Source of the DNA: Ectothiorhodospira sp. BSL-9
GTDB lineage: Bacteria; Pseudomonadota; Gammaproteobacteria; Ectothiorhodospirales; Ectothiorhodospiraceae
Direction: 5' to 3'
DNA length: 64,000 nucleotides
Assembly (NCBI RefSeq): GCF_001632845.1
Contig: NZ_CP011994.1
Span: 1,994,001 to 2,058,000 of the forward strand
In this document: positions 17,297-26,648 of the stretch, one piece after another
Position numbering within the stretch: the first letter of the stretch is position 1
Layout: every line of letters starts with the position of its first letter
The notes under the pieces: model-generated
What the model was told of the DNA's origin: nothing
Database searches by the model: none
The model's input: only the letters and a program-made list of their open reading frames with translations
Made by a program: the position numbers and the translations under genes

Positions 17297-17487
17297 GGGT
17301 CGGGCATCCTCGATGACGGTGAGCCTGCCTCGCCGGATGTCATCCTGTCCTCAGGGTGCGCCCCACCGGGGCGGCTGGCATGGGCGAGAGTCTTGATTGC
17401 CATGGGTGAGTATGGCTTTTTCTCTCGCCGACGCCAGTGTTTTCCCTCCTAACCCTATGTCATTCGTCGGTTTTTCAGGTCCACTGA

Positions 17488-20334
17488 TCAACCTGTGTTG
17501 CGCATGCCCGCGGCAATGGCGTTGATGGAGCGCAACAGCGGCGATATCCAGGGATCTTCCGCCTTCTCGCCCTGGGCGTGCAGGGCCCGATATCGCCTGA
17601 GCAGGATGATCTGGATGTGGTTGAGCGGGTCCAGATAGGGATCGCGACGGGTCAGTGACAGGGCCAGCCGGGGGTTTTCCTCCAGCAATGACCGGGTGCC
17701 CGAGACTGCCAGCACCTGAGCCACGGTGCGCTGGTACTCATCCCGGATCACCTGATAGATCTGCTGGGCCTGCTCCCGGTCCTGACATAACTCTGCGTAT
17801 TCTTCGGCAATGCCCATGTCCGCCTTTGCCAGGGACATCTGGCAGTTGGACAGCAGGGAATGGAAGAAGGGCCATTCCCGGTACATGGATTGCAACTGAG
17901 CCAGTCGCTCAGGATCATCCCCATGCCAGGTCTCCAGGGCCGTGCCGATGCCGTACCAGGCGGGGACGGTGTGCCGGGACTGGGCCCAGCCGAACACCCA
18001 GGGGATGGCCCGGATGGAACTCTTGGAGCGATCGGCCTTGCGCCGGTGGGAGGGGCGCGAGCCGATGTTCATGCGGCCGATCTCTTCCACGGGCGTGGCC
18101 TCGTAGAAATAGTCCAGCAGGCCCGACGTGTGATCCGTGAGACCCCGATAGGCCTGCTCACCATGCTCGGCCAGGGCATTCATCACGCCCAGGAAGTCCG
18201 GGTTGTCCTGGCTGCCCTGGCCGATCAGGCCCCGGCTGGCCTTGATCAGGCCGGTGGCGCCGATACTCAGTTCGTAAACGGCGGTTTCCACGTTGCTGTA
18301 CTTGTAGGACAGCACCTCCCCCTGTTCAGTGAACTTGATCTCCCCCTGCACGGTGCCAGGTGGCTGGGCCATGATGGATTCGTGGGTGGGGCCACCGCCG
18401 CGGCCGATGGTGCCGCCCCGACCATGAAACAACCGGCATTCCACGCCATGGGCCTCGGTAATGTCGATGATCTTGCGCTGGGCATCGTAGAGGTTCCAGG
18501 CAGAGGCCAGGATGCCGCCGTCCTTGCAGGAATCGGAGTAGCCCAGCATCACCTCCTGACGATTGCCTGAGGCCTTGAGCAGACGCGCGTAGACCGGATC
18601 GCCCAGCAGGGACTCCAGCACCGATTCCACATGGTGCAGATCCTCGATGGTCTCGAACAGGGGCGAAACCCGCACATGGCAGACATCGGCCTCGAATTCC
18701 TCCCCGGGGCCCAGCCGGGCCAGCTCTGCCAGTTGGGCCAGCAACATCACCTCCATGACGTGGGACGCGGCATGGGTCATGGAAATCACATAGGTGCCGA
18801 TGCCATCACCGCCCACTTCGCCACGCAGACGAGCCATGGTCTGGAAGACCGCCAGGGTCTGGCGCGTCTCCTCCGACAGCGCCTCGGTGTCGCAGGTGAA
18901 ATCATCCCGGGTCAGCAGACGCCCCAGCAGGGCCAGGCGCGTCGACTCATCCTGAGCGTCGTAATCGGCCTCGTCGCCTGTGCTGGCAAGGATCTCGGCC
19001 ACGGCAGCCGTGTGCACCAGCGACTCCTGGCGCATATCCAGATGATGCAGATGAAACCCGAAGGTCTCCACGAGCCGGATCAGGTCGGTCAGGTCGGCAC
19101 CGGCGATATTGCCATCCCCATGGCTTTCCAGGGAGTCCCGGATCACGTAAAGGTCCCGTAGCAGTTCCTCCGGGCCGTGATAGGCGGACTGGACCGGCAG
19201 CACGGCGGTTTCGCCCGCCAGGCGGCGACGCACCGTGTTCAGGGTTTCGGAAAGGCGGTGACGGATGAAATACAGCTTGCGGCGGTAGGGCTCGGTCCGC
19301 ATCTCGTTGAGTCCCTCCCGGAAGACCGCCGAGGAGATGCTGTCATCCTCGGCCAGACTGTCCATCAGTGCCCGGGTGGGCTGGCACATCAGGGAAGAGT
19401 GAGTGAGTACGAAGCGCAGGTCGTGCACCCGCCGCAGGTACTCCGACAGCACCTGCTCCATGGCCAGGCGGCAGGCCTTCTCGGTGACCGCCGGGGTCAC
19501 ATAGGGATTGCCGTCCCGGTCCCCGCCGATCCATGAGCCGAAACGCAGCAGGCTCGGGATACGCACGTTGGGTCGGCCCGCCTCGTCCGTGCCGTAGGTG
19601 CGGCGAATGGCCTTTTCCAGCAGCCGGTAGGCGAGGGGCACGGCGGTGAACAGGCTCTCCTCGTAGTAGAACAGCCCGTACTTGATCTCGTCCAGGACCT
19701 CGGGCTTGGTAACCCGCACCTCGTTGGTGCGCCACAGCACCTGAATCTGGGTTTCCAGCTGGCGAATCACCTCGCGTCGTTCCTCGCGGCCGATGCGACC
19801 CTTGTTGAGGGGCTCGGCGGCCAGGAAGATGCGCCGCTGCGCTTCCATGACCGTGCGGCGCCGGGCCTCCGTGGGGTGGGCGGTGAACACGGGCATGTAC
19901 TTCACCTGCTCCAGCAGGAACTGTAACTGCTCGGCACTCACCTCGGCCGCCTTGAATTCCCGCACCGTGTGGTCGAAGGAACCCAGCCACAGGGGACCGC
20001 CCCGCGTGACCTGACGCCGACGCTCCCGGTAGAGGAAGTCCTCTTCTGCCAGGTTGGCGAGACTGAAATAGATACTGAAGGCCCGAATGATGGTTTCCAG
20101 GCGCTTCGGGTCCAGCTCGTCGATCAATCGCATCAGGCGCGCGCGCTTGTCCGGGTCGTCCTGCTGACGCAGGGACACGAAGCCGCGACGCAGGGTCTCC
20201 ACGGCACGAAAGACCTCCGGCCCCTCCAGACGCCGGATGATGTTGCCCAGCAACTTGCCGAAGAGTTTTACGCGGGCCCGCAGGGGCTTGTCTCCGGTGG
20301 AACTGTCCTGTACACGATCGGGCTGCTGGGTCAT
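17488..20334 (-). CDS. ppc: Phosphoenolpyruvate carboxylase
   Basis: This 948-residue protein adds bicarbonate to PEP to give oxaloacetate, replenishing the TCA cycle. The catalytic His153 lies in MPVFTAHPTEARRRT. GGDRDGNPYVT, the lysine-containing VMLGYSDSCKDGG, the glycine loop FHGRGGTIGRGGGPTH and the C-terminal INAIAAGMRNTG are all present. The ATG at 20334 overlaps the last base of the glgA stop on the same strand (TAATG), so translational coupling to glgA is likely. The frame is open further upstream inside glgA, but that extension has no family resemblance. Confidence 0.96.
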   Translation of the reverse strand: MTQQPDRVQDSSTGDKPLRARVKLFGKLLGNIIRRLEGPEVFRAVETLRRGFVSLRQQDDPDKRARLMRLIDELDPKRLETIIRAFSIYFSLANLAEEDFLYRERRRQVTRGGPLWLGSFDHTVREFKAAEVSAEQLQFLLEQVKYMPVFTAHPTEARRRTVMEAQRRIFLAAEPLNKGRIGREERREVIRQLETQIQVLWRTNEVRVTKPEVLDEIKYGLFYYEESLFTAVPLAYRLLEKAIRRTYGTDEAGRPNVRIPSLLRFGSWIGGDRDGNPYVTPAVTEKACRLAMEQVLSEYLRRVHDLRFVLTHSSLMCQPTRALMDSLAEDDSISSAVFREGLNEMRTEPYRRKLYFIRHRLSETLNTVRRRLAGETAVLPVQSAYHGPEELLRDLYVIRDSLESHGDGNIAGADLTDLIRLVETFGFHLHHLDMRQESLVHTAAVAEILASTGDEADYDAQDESTRLALLGRLLTRDDFTCDTEALSEETRQTLAVFQTMARLRGEVGGDGIGTYVISMTHAASHVMEVMLLAQLAELARLGPGEEFEADVCHVRVSPLFETIEDLHHVESVLESLLGDPVYARLLKASGNRQEVMLGYSDSCKDGGILASAWNLYDAQRKIIDITEAHGVECRLFHGRGGTIGRGGGPTHESIMAQPPGTVQGEIKFTEQGEVLSYKYSNVETAVYELSIGATGLIKASRGLIGQGSQDNPDFLGVMNALAEHGEQAYRGLTDHTSGLLDYFYEATPVEEIGRMNIGSRPSHRRKADRSKSSIRAIPWVFGWAQSRHTVPAWYGIGTALETWHGDDPERLAQLQSMYREWPFFHSLLSNCQMSLAKADMGIAEEYAELCQDREQAQQIYQVIRDEYQRTVAQVLAVSGTRSLLEENPRLALSLTRRDPYLDPLNHIQIILLRRYRALHAQGEKAEDPWISPLLRSINAIAAGMRNTG

Positions 20335-21782
20335 TAGCGGGTCAACTCCCGGTAGAGTTCCTGATAGGCCTGGGCGCTGCGATCCCAGCTGAATTCCTGA
20401 GTCATGCCCCGGCGCATGAGCTCGCTCCACTGGGCCTGATCCTGATACAGGGACATGCCCCGGCCGATGGCCTCGCTCAGGGCCTCAATGGTGGGGGCAT
20501 CGAAGACCAGGCCAGTGGCCGTGCCCTCGGCCAGGGTCTCGGCGTTGGTGTCCACCACCGTGTCCGCCAGACCACCGGTGCGACGCACCAGGGGCACGGT
20601 GCCATAGCGCAGGCTGTACATCTGATTGAGGCCGCAGGGCTCGAAGCGTGATGGCATCAGGAAGATGTCGCCACCGGCCTCCAGTTGGTGGGCCAGGCCC
20701 TCGTCATAACCGATCTGCAGTCCCATGCGTCCGGGATGGCGGGCAGCCATGGCCCGGGCACGGGCCTCCAGATTCTTGTCGCCGCTGCCCAGGATGGCCA
20801 GCTGAATCTTGCCCGCAGCCAGCAGCGGCTCGCAGGCGGCAAGGATGAGGTCCACGCCCTTCTGGGCCACCATGCGGCCCACGTGGGCCAGCAAGGGGCG
20901 GTTCGGTAGCACCTCCAGGCCCAGACGTTCCTGCAGGGCCTGTTTGCAGGCGGCCTTGCCGGCCATGTCGTCAGCGTGGTAGCGGGCCGGCAGCAATTTG
21001 TCCTTGGCGGGATCCCAGTGGCGATAGTCGGCGCCGTTGATGATGCCCGTGAGATCATGGGCCCGGGCGTTCAGCAGGCCGTCGAGTCCATTGCCGAACT
21101 GCGCCGTCTGGATCTCCCGTGCGTAGGTGGGGCTCACCGTGGTGAGATGGTCCGCGAAGACCAGTCCGCCTTTGATGAATGAGAGCTGACCGTGATATTC
21201 CAGGCCATACAGGTCCCAGAATTCCGGTGGCAGGATGAGATCCTCCATGGCATGACGCGGGAACAGGCCCTGGTAGGACAGGTTGTGGATGGTGAACACC
21301 GTCGCCGGCCGATCGGGATGCTGGCTGAGCAGGGCCGGTGCCAGGCCCGTCTGCCAGTCGTTGCAGTGGAGGATTTGCGGTTGCCAGTCCAGCCCCGCCT
21401 GATTCATGGCCAGTTTGACCAGGGCCCGGGCGAACACCCCGAAACGCAGATGGTTGTCCTGCCAGTCACGACCGTCCGAGGCGCGATAGGGGTCGCCTGC
21501 CCGGTCGAAATGCAGGGGGGAGTCCACCAGGTACAGCTTGACCCGGGTCTTGGGCAGCACCCCTTCCAGGATGCGCACGGGGGCATCGCTACCGGGCAAC
21601 TGGAGTTCGGCCACGGGACTGGTCTTGCCGGCCGCCGCCACCGCCGCGGGATAGGCGGGCAGTATGAGCCGCACATCGTGCCGCAATCGTTTGAGGGCCG
21701 GCGGCAGGCTGCCGCACACGTCTGCCAGCCCGCCGGTCTTGATCAGCGGGTGGGCCTCGCTGGAAGCGAAGAGGATGCGCAT
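20334..21782 (-). CDS. glgA: Glycogen synthase (ADP-glucose type)
   Basis: This GT5 glycosyltransferase of about 482 residues elongates alpha-1,4-glucan from ADP-glucose. The N-terminal MRILFASSEAHPLIKTGGLA carries the KTGGLADV nucleotide-sugar motif. IHNLSYQGLFP, GRMVAQKGVDLIL and the C-terminal PSRFEPCGLNQMYSLRYGTVPLVRRTGGLADTV are typical. The start is placed at 21782 to fit the family; an upstream in-frame ATG at 21821 with GGGAG close by would add 13 residues. It overlaps ppc by one base. No glgB or glgC is in the window. Confidence 0.94.
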   Translation of the reverse strand: MRILFASSEAHPLIKTGGLADVCGSLPPALKRLRHDVRLILPAYPAAVAAAGKTSPVAELQLPGSDAPVRILEGVLPKTRVKLYLVDSPLHFDRAGDPYRASDGRDWQDNHLRFGVFARALVKLAMNQAGLDWQPQILHCNDWQTGLAPALLSQHPDRPATVFTIHNLSYQGLFPRHAMEDLILPPEFWDLYGLEYHGQLSFIKGGLVFADHLTTVSPTYAREIQTAQFGNGLDGLLNARAHDLTGIINGADYRHWDPAKDKLLPARYHADDMAGKAACKQALQERLGLEVLPNRPLLAHVGRMVAQKGVDLILAACEPLLAAGKIQLAILGSGDKNLEARARAMAARHPGRMGLQIGYDEGLAHQLEAGGDIFLMPSRFEPCGLNQMYSLRYGTVPLVRRTGGLADTVVDTNAETLAEGTATGLVFDAPTIEALSEAIGRGMSLYQDQAQWSELMRRGMTQEFSWDRSAQAYQELYRELTR

Positions 21783-21905
21783 GGTGGTGTCTGCCCCGTC
21801 AATGCTGCGTGACGTGGGCATGGCTCCCTGTTGGTGGTTGATGTTGCCTCCCATCATAAAGAAATAACGATGGACGGGTGAACCGTTGACGTGGATGGTG
21901 CCCCC

Positions 21906-21945
21906 CACCCTCACCCCAACCCCTCTCCCGCCAGCGGGAGAGGGG
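21906..21945. repeat. Dispersed CCCTCTCCC-type palindromic repeat, copy 2
   Basis: This 40-base block is identical to 7084-7123, with 13-base palindromic arms around CA. It lies in the 375 bp spacer between divergent glgA and pgi. A degraded partial copy (GAGCCCGCCAGCGGGAGGGG) follows at about 21968-21987. Confidence 0.85.
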
Positions 21946-22022
21946 CTCAGATGCCACGCTCACGTGAGAGCCCGCCAGCGGGAGGGGGCTCAAATGCCGT
22001 CATTCGCGCGAGAGCTTGAGCT

Positions 22023-22047
22023 CCCTTCTCCCCTTGGGGGAGAAGGG
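22023..22047. repeat. CCCTTCTCCCC-type palindromic repeat
   Basis: CCCTTCTCCCC (22023-22033) and GGGGAGAAGGG (22037-22047) form an 11-bp stem, followed by GGGGATGAGGGG. The same unit, stem plus GGGGATGAGGGG trailer, recurs at 26591-26630 after fbp. It is a variant of the family at 7084 and 21906. Confidence 0.8.
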
Positions 22048-22157
22048 CTGGGGATGAGGGGGGAGGCGCGCCACGGCCGCCGGGCATTTTTGCCGCTGTC
22101 CCGGGTCTCTTGTATCTTGTCCACAATGCTCTGCTCTCAATCCATCCCGGGATATCC

Positions 22158-23816
22158 ATGACCACGCACTCCCCCAACAAGACCCAGGCCTGGCAGGCTC
22201 TGGAGAGCCATTTCGAGGCCCTCCGCCACGTGCACATGCGCACGCTGTTCCAGCGTGATCCGCAGCGCTTTCAGCGCTTCACGGTGCAGTTCGAGGACAT
22301 GCTGCTGGACTACTCCAAGAACCGCATCAATGAGGAAACCATGGACCTGCTCATGGATCTGGCACGCACCGCACGGGTGCCCCAGTGGCGGGATGCCATG
22401 TTCGCCGGTGAACCCATCAACGCCACCGAGGGCCGCGCCGTGCTGCATACGGCCCTGCGTAACCGCAGCGACCGCTCCATGGTCGCTGGGGGTGAGGATG
22501 TCATGCCCCGGGTGCGAGCCGTGCTTGCGCAGATGCGGGAGTTCACGGAGCAGGTGCGCTCCGGGGCCTGGACCGGCCATACCGGTCAACCCATCCGCCA
22601 TGTGGTGAATATCGGCATCGGCGGCTCGGACCTGGGGCCGTTGATGGTCTGCGAGGCCCTGCGCGCCTACGGGCATGAGCGCCTCACGATGCATTTCGTC
22701 TCCAACGTGGATGGCACCCATCTGGCCGAGACCCTGGCAAGGCTGGATCCGGAGACCACCCTGTTCGTCATCGCCTCCAAGACCTTTACCACCCAGGAGA
22801 CCCTGGCCAACGCCCACAGTGCCCGGGCCTGGCTGCTGGAACACCTGGGCGATGAGTCGGCCATCGCCCGGCATTTCGTGGCGGTATCCACCAACGAGTC
22901 CCAGGTGCGGGAATTCGGCATCGACCCGCGCAACATGTTCGTGTTCTGGGACTGGGTGGGCGGGCGTTATTCCCTGTGGTCGGCCATCGGCCTGCCCATT
23001 GCCCTGTATCTGGGCATGGATCGTTTCGAGGAACTGCTGGACGGTGCCCACGCCATGGACGAGCACTTTCGCACCGCACCGCTGGAGCAGAACATGCCGG
23101 TGATCATGGCCCTGCTGGGTGTGTGGTACGTGAATTTCTTTGGCGCCCACACCCAGGCCATCCTGCCTTACGATCAGTATCTGCACCGCTTCCCCGCCTA
23201 TCTGCAGCAGGGGGACATGGAGAGCAACGGCAAGTCGGTGGACCGGCAGGGTCGTCGTGTGGCCTGGCACACGGGGCCGGTGATCTGGGGGGAACCGGGT
23301 ACCAATGGCCAGCACGCCTTCTACCAATTGATCCACCAGGGGACGCGGCTGGTGCCCTGTGATTTCATTGCCCCCTGCCGGTCACACAACCCCCTGGGCG
23401 AGCATCACCCCATTCTCATGTCCAACTTCTTCGCCCAGACCGAGGCGCTGATGATGGGTCGCACCCTGGAAGAGGTGACTGCCGAGATGCGGGCTGCGGG
23501 CGTGGAGGAGGGCAGTATTGCTGAACTGGCGCCGCATCGGGTGTTTGAAGGCAACCGACCCAGCAACTCCCTGCTGTTTCAGTGCCTGACACCGCGCACC
23601 CTGGGCTCGCTCATTGCACTGTACGAGCAGCGGATCTTTGTCCAGGGCATCATCTGGAACGTGAACTCCTTCGACCAGTGGGGCGTGGAGCTGGGCAAGC
23701 AGCTGGCCCGCACGGTGCTGCGGGAGTTGCGCGACCCGGACCCGGTGGAAGGGCATGATGCCTCCACCAATGGCCTGATCAACTATTACAAGCGGGTCGC
23801 CGGGGGCCAGGCATAG
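22158..23816 (+). CDS. pgi: Glucose-6-phosphate isomerase
   Basis: This 552-residue protein interconverts glucose-6-P and fructose-6-[50 protein letters not shown] and [12 protein letters not shown], plus the C-terminal NGLINYYKR with the conserved Lys, identify the family. The ATG at 22158 gives the usual N-terminus; its ribosome site is weak (GGGAT). It diverges from glgA across a repeat-containing spacer and is followed by a hairpin shared with the convergent transporter gene. Confidence 0.96.
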   Translation: MTTHSPNKTQAWQALESHFEALRHVHMRTLFQRDPQRFQRFTVQFEDMLLDYSKNRINEETMDLLMDLARTARVPQWRDAMFAGEPINATEGRAVLHTALRNRSDRSMVAGGEDVMPRVRAVLAQMREFTEQVRSGAWTGHTGQPIRHVVNIGIGGSDLGPLMVCEALRAYGHERLTMHFVSNVDGTHLAETLARLDPETTLFVIASKTFTTQETLANAHSARAWLLEHLGDESAIARHFVAVSTNESQVREFGIDPRNMFVFWDWVGGRYSLWSAIGLPIALYLGMDRFEELLDGAHAMDEHFRTAPLEQNMPVIMALLGVWYVNFFGAHTQAILPYDQYLHRFPAYLQQGDMESNGKSVDRQGRRVAWHTGPVIWGEPGTNGQHAFYQLIHQGTRLVPCDFIAPCRSHNPLGEHHPILMSNFFAQTEALMMGRTLEEVTAEMRAAGVEEGSIAELAPHRVFEGNRPSNSLLFQCLTPRTLGSLIALYEQRIFVQGIIWNVNSFDQWGVELGKQLARTVLRELRDPDPVEGHDASTNGLINYYKRVAGGQA

Positions 23817-23832
23817 GCCCCCGAACCCGGTG

Positions 23833-23852
23833 GGCGGGGCCTATGCCCCGCC
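23833..23852. terminator. Bidirectional hairpin between pgi and the DASS transporter
   Basis: GGCGGGGC (23833-23840) and GCCCCGCC (23845-23852) form an 8-bp stem around CTAT. The loop contains the stop codon of the minus-strand gene. There is no strong T tract on either side. Confidence 0.45.
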
Positions 23853-25337
23853 TCCCAGCAGGGGCATGGCCAGCCCGAACACCGCCAGGGTGACCAGCAC
23901 GATCGAGATGATGCTCAGGCGCCACCCCGCGTTCACCATGTCCGGCACGGTAATGCGCTCACTGCTGAAGACAATGGCGTTGGGCGGCGTGGCCACCGGC
24001 AGCATGAAGGCGCAGGAGGCGGCCAGGGCCACCGGGATGGCCAGCAGCAGCGGGTCATGGCCCAGGGAGACGGCCAGAGAGGCCGCCAGGGGCAGTACCG
24101 TGGCCGCCGTGGCCGTGTTGCTGGTCACGTGGCTGAGCAGCATGGCGCTCAGGGCAACGGTCCCCACCAGCGTCCAGGTGGGCCAGTTGCTGAGCTGGCT
24201 CAGGGCCGTGGCCACATGGTCCGACAGTCCGCTGGAGCCGATGGCCGAGCCCAGGCTCAGGCCCCCACCCACCAGCACCAGCACGCCCCAGGGGAGTTGT
24301 CGGGTGGATTCCCAGTCCAGCAGGAACTGATGGCGCTTGAAGTTGGCCGGGATCAGGAACAGGGCCAGGGCGCCGGCAATGGCGATGCCGGAATCGGTAA
24401 TGGCCATGCCAGGGAAGGCCTTCTCCAGCAAGGGTCGACAGATCCAGGCCAGGGCCACCCCCAGAAAGACCAGGGCCACGCGCTTCTCCGGCGTGGTCAT
24501 GGTGCCCAGCTGCGAGCGCTGTTGCTGCAGCAGGCTCTCGATATCCTGAACGGGACGTGGCGAGACCGGGAAGGCCCATCGGCACAACACCCACCAGGTA
24601 ATGATCAGCAGGGTGGTGGCCAGGGGCAGCCCCACCATCATCCACTGCACGAAGCCGATATTGATGTCGTAATTATCGGTCATGTAAGCCGCCAGCAGGG
24701 CATTGGGGGGCGTGCCGATGAGGGTGGCCATGCCACCGATGTTGGCGCCGAAGGCGATCCCCAGCAGCAGGGCCAGGCCCACGTTGCGGATTTGTCCGGT
24801 CTCCACGCCCTTGTCTTCCAGCAGCACCAGTACGGAAATACCGATGGGCAGCATCAGGGCCGCGGTGGCGGTGTTGCTTACCCACATGCTCAGCCCGGCG
24901 GTGGCGGCGATGAAACCGGCCACCAGGTGATCCAGACGCTTGCCCGCCAGGCCCAGGATCAGCAGGGCGATGCGCCGGTGCAGGTTCCAGCGCTGTATGG
25001 CCAGGGCGATCATGAAGCCGCCCAGGAACAGGAACACCATGGGATTGGCGTAGGGCGCCGCTGCCTCGGAGATGGTGCCTGCGCCCAGCAGGGGCAGCAG
25101 GGCCACCGGGAGCAGGGCGGTGGCCGGAATGGGAATGGCCTCGGTCACCCACCAGATGGCCATCAACGCCGTCAGCGCCGCCACGGCCCAGGTCTCGGGA
25201 GCCATGTCGCCGGGCGGGCCCAGCAGCAGCATGGTGGCAAAGACGATCGGACCCAGTGCCAGACCCAGCCTTGGACGCCACAGGGAGGGCTGTGGTTTGG
25301 GCGGCGCGGGCGCGGTGGTGTCCTGGGATTCGCTCAT
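23841..25337 (-). CDS. DASS/SLC13-type anion:sodium symporter
   Basis: This 498-residue polytopic membrane protein has about 11-12 hydrophobic segments and the duplicated SNT signatures of the divalent anion:sodium symporter family: MWVSNTATAALMLPIG (first half) and HVTSNTATAATVLPLA (second half). NIGGMATLIGTPPNAL and MLPVATPPNAIVFSS, the paired helical-hairpin tips, are also present. Members import dicarboxylates such as succinate or malate, or sometimes sulfate; the carboxylate type is favoured by the TPPNA motifs but the substrate is not proven. It diverges from fbp with a 199 bp spacer. Confidence 0.9.
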   Translation of the reverse strand: MSESQDTTAPAPPKPQPSLWRPRLGLALGPIVFATMLLLGPPGDMAPETWAVAALTALMAIWWVTEAIPIPATALLPVALLPLLGAGTISEAAAPYANPMVFLFLGGFMIALAIQRWNLHRRIALLILGLAGKRLDHLVAGFIAATAGLSMWVSNTATAALMLPIGISVLVLLEDKGVETGQIRNVGLALLLGIAFGANIGGMATLIGTPPNALLAAYMTDNYDINIGFVQWMMVGLPLATTLLIITWWVLCRWAFPVSPRPVQDIESLLQQQRSQLGTMTTPEKRVALVFLGVALAWICRPLLEKAFPGMAITDSGIAIAGALALFLIPANFKRHQFLLDWESTRQLPWGVLVLVGGGLSLGSAIGSSGLSDHVATALSQLSNWPTWTLVGTVALSAMLLSHVTSNTATAATVLPLAASLAVSLGHDPLLLAIPVALAASCAFMLPVATPPNAIVFSSERITVPDMVNAGWRLSIISIVLVTLAVFGLAMPLLGGGA

Positions 25338-25395
25338 GGTGTTGTATCCGTTCGTGTGTCAGTCGGTTTGATTGTAGACCGGGTTGGGCCTTTGG

Positions 25396-25410
25396 TGTTG
25401 CATTGCAACA
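25396..25410. promoter_or_regulatory. PhaR-box-like palindrome in the fbp/DASS divergent spacer
   Basis: TGTTGCATTGCAACA is a perfect inverted repeat of TGTTGCA around one base and matches the PhbF/PhaR consensus TG(N)TGC(N3)GCAA exactly. It lies 127 bp upstream of the fbp ATG and about 60 bp upstream of the transporter start. It is the only exact match noticed outside the pha cluster. Confidence 0.5.
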
Positions 25411-25536
25411 TTTTCTGAGTGGTCAGTAGGGATTATCGGGGAGGCTGCTCCGGGCTGGAGGAATTCCCTTTCACGACTTTACCGCCGGGCTGCTTGGTAT
25501 ATCCTGAGGCGATTCCATGGCATTCAGACAGGCAAA

Positions 25537-26571
25537 ATGATGACAACGGCGACAGACAGTTACAACATCACCACCCTCAACGAGTTCGTCATTCGGCGTC
25601 AGGCCGACTTCCCCTATGCCAAGGGCGAGCTGTCCCGTCTGCTGCACCATGTGGGTGTGGCGGCCAAGGTGGTGAACAAGAAAATCAACAAGGCGGGTCT
25701 GGTGGATATCCTGGGCCGGGCCGGGGATGTGAACGTTCAGGGCGAGGATGTGCAGAAGCTGGACCTGTTCGCCAATCACCATTTCATTGCCGCCCTGCGA
25801 GCCACTTCCGAATGCTGCGCCATCGCCTCGGAGGAGGATCAGGAGATCACCCTGTTTGACGATGGGCTCTCCCGGGATGCCAAGTACGTGTTCTGCATGG
25901 ATCCGCTGGATGGTTCCTCGAACCTGGACGTGAACGTGTCGGTGGGCACCATCTTCTCCATCTACCGGCGTGTCACGGAGCGGGGCGAGCACCCGGACCT
26001 GTCGGACTTCATGCAGCCGGGCACCGAGCAGGTGGCTGCAGGCTACGTGATCTACGGCTCCTCCACCATGCTGGTGTACACCACCGGCAAGGGCGTGCAC
26101 GGTTTTACCCTGGACCCCACCATCGGTGAGTTCTGCCTGTCCAACCCGAACATCATGACGCCGGAGAAGGGCACCATCTACAGTATCAATGAGGGCAACT
26201 ATGCCCATTTCCCCCAGGGCGTGAAGAAATACCTCAAGTACTGCCAGGTGGTGGACCCGGACACCCATCGTCCCTACACCTCCCGCTACATCGGTTCCCT
26301 GGTGTCGGATTTCCATCGCAATCTGCTCAAGGGCGGGGTCTTCATGTATCCCTCCACCCAGAAGGCCCCGAACGGCAAGTTGCGCCTGCTGTACGAGTGC
26401 AACCCCATCGCGTTCATCGCCGAACAGGCCGGCGGCAAGGCCAGCGACGGGTCAGGCCGCATCCTGGAGATCCAGCCCAAGGACCTGCATCAGCGGGTGC
26501 CGTTCTATGTGGGGTCCAGGGCGATGGTGAATGATGTGGAGGCGATGCTGGCGGAATATCCGGGCGAGTGA
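25537..26571 (+). CDS. fbp: Fructose-1,6-bisphosphatase, class I
   Basis: This 344-residue protein removes the 1-phosphate of fructose-1,6-bisphosphate in gluconeogenesis and the Calvin cycle. The metal-site motif is [20 protein letters not shown] near residues 125-144, and SEEDQEI supplies further acidic ligands. [22 protein letters not shown] is the conserved C-terminal region. The first of two adjacent ATGs at 25537 is used; the frame is open further upstream without a ribosome site. It stands alone, with no cbb genes nearby, and is followed by a palindromic repeat. Confidence 0.96.
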   Translation: MMTTATDSYNITTLNEFVIRRQADFPYAKGELSRLLHHVGVAAKVVNKKINKAGLVDILGRAGDVNVQGEDVQKLDLFANHHFIAALRATSECCAIASEEDQEITLFDDGLSRDAKYVFCMDPLDGSSNLDVNVSVGTIFSIYRRVTERGEHPDLSDFMQPGTEQVAAGYVIYGSSTMLVYTTGKGVHGFTLDPTIGEFCLSNPNIMTPEKGTIYSINEGNYAHFPQGVKKYLKYCQVVDPDTHRPYTSRYIGSLVSDFHRNLLKGGVFMYPSTQKAPNGKLRLLYECNPIAFIAEQAGGKASDGSGRILEIQPKDLHQRVPFYVGSRAMVNDVEAMLAEYPGE

Positions 26572-26590
26572 ATGTAGGGGGGGGCATTCT

Positions 26591-26630
26591 CCCTTCTCCC
26601 CGTCGGGGAGAAGGGCCGGGGATGAGGGGG
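26591..26630. repeat. CCCTTCTCCCC-type palindromic repeat after fbp
   Basis: CCCTTCTCCCCG and CGGGGAGAAGGG (26591-26615) form a 12-bp stem with a one-base loop, followed by GGGGATGAGGGGG. It is the same unit as 22023-22060 and lies between convergent fbp and queG. Confidence 0.8.
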
Positions 26631-26648
26631 AACGGCGGGCACCACGCC

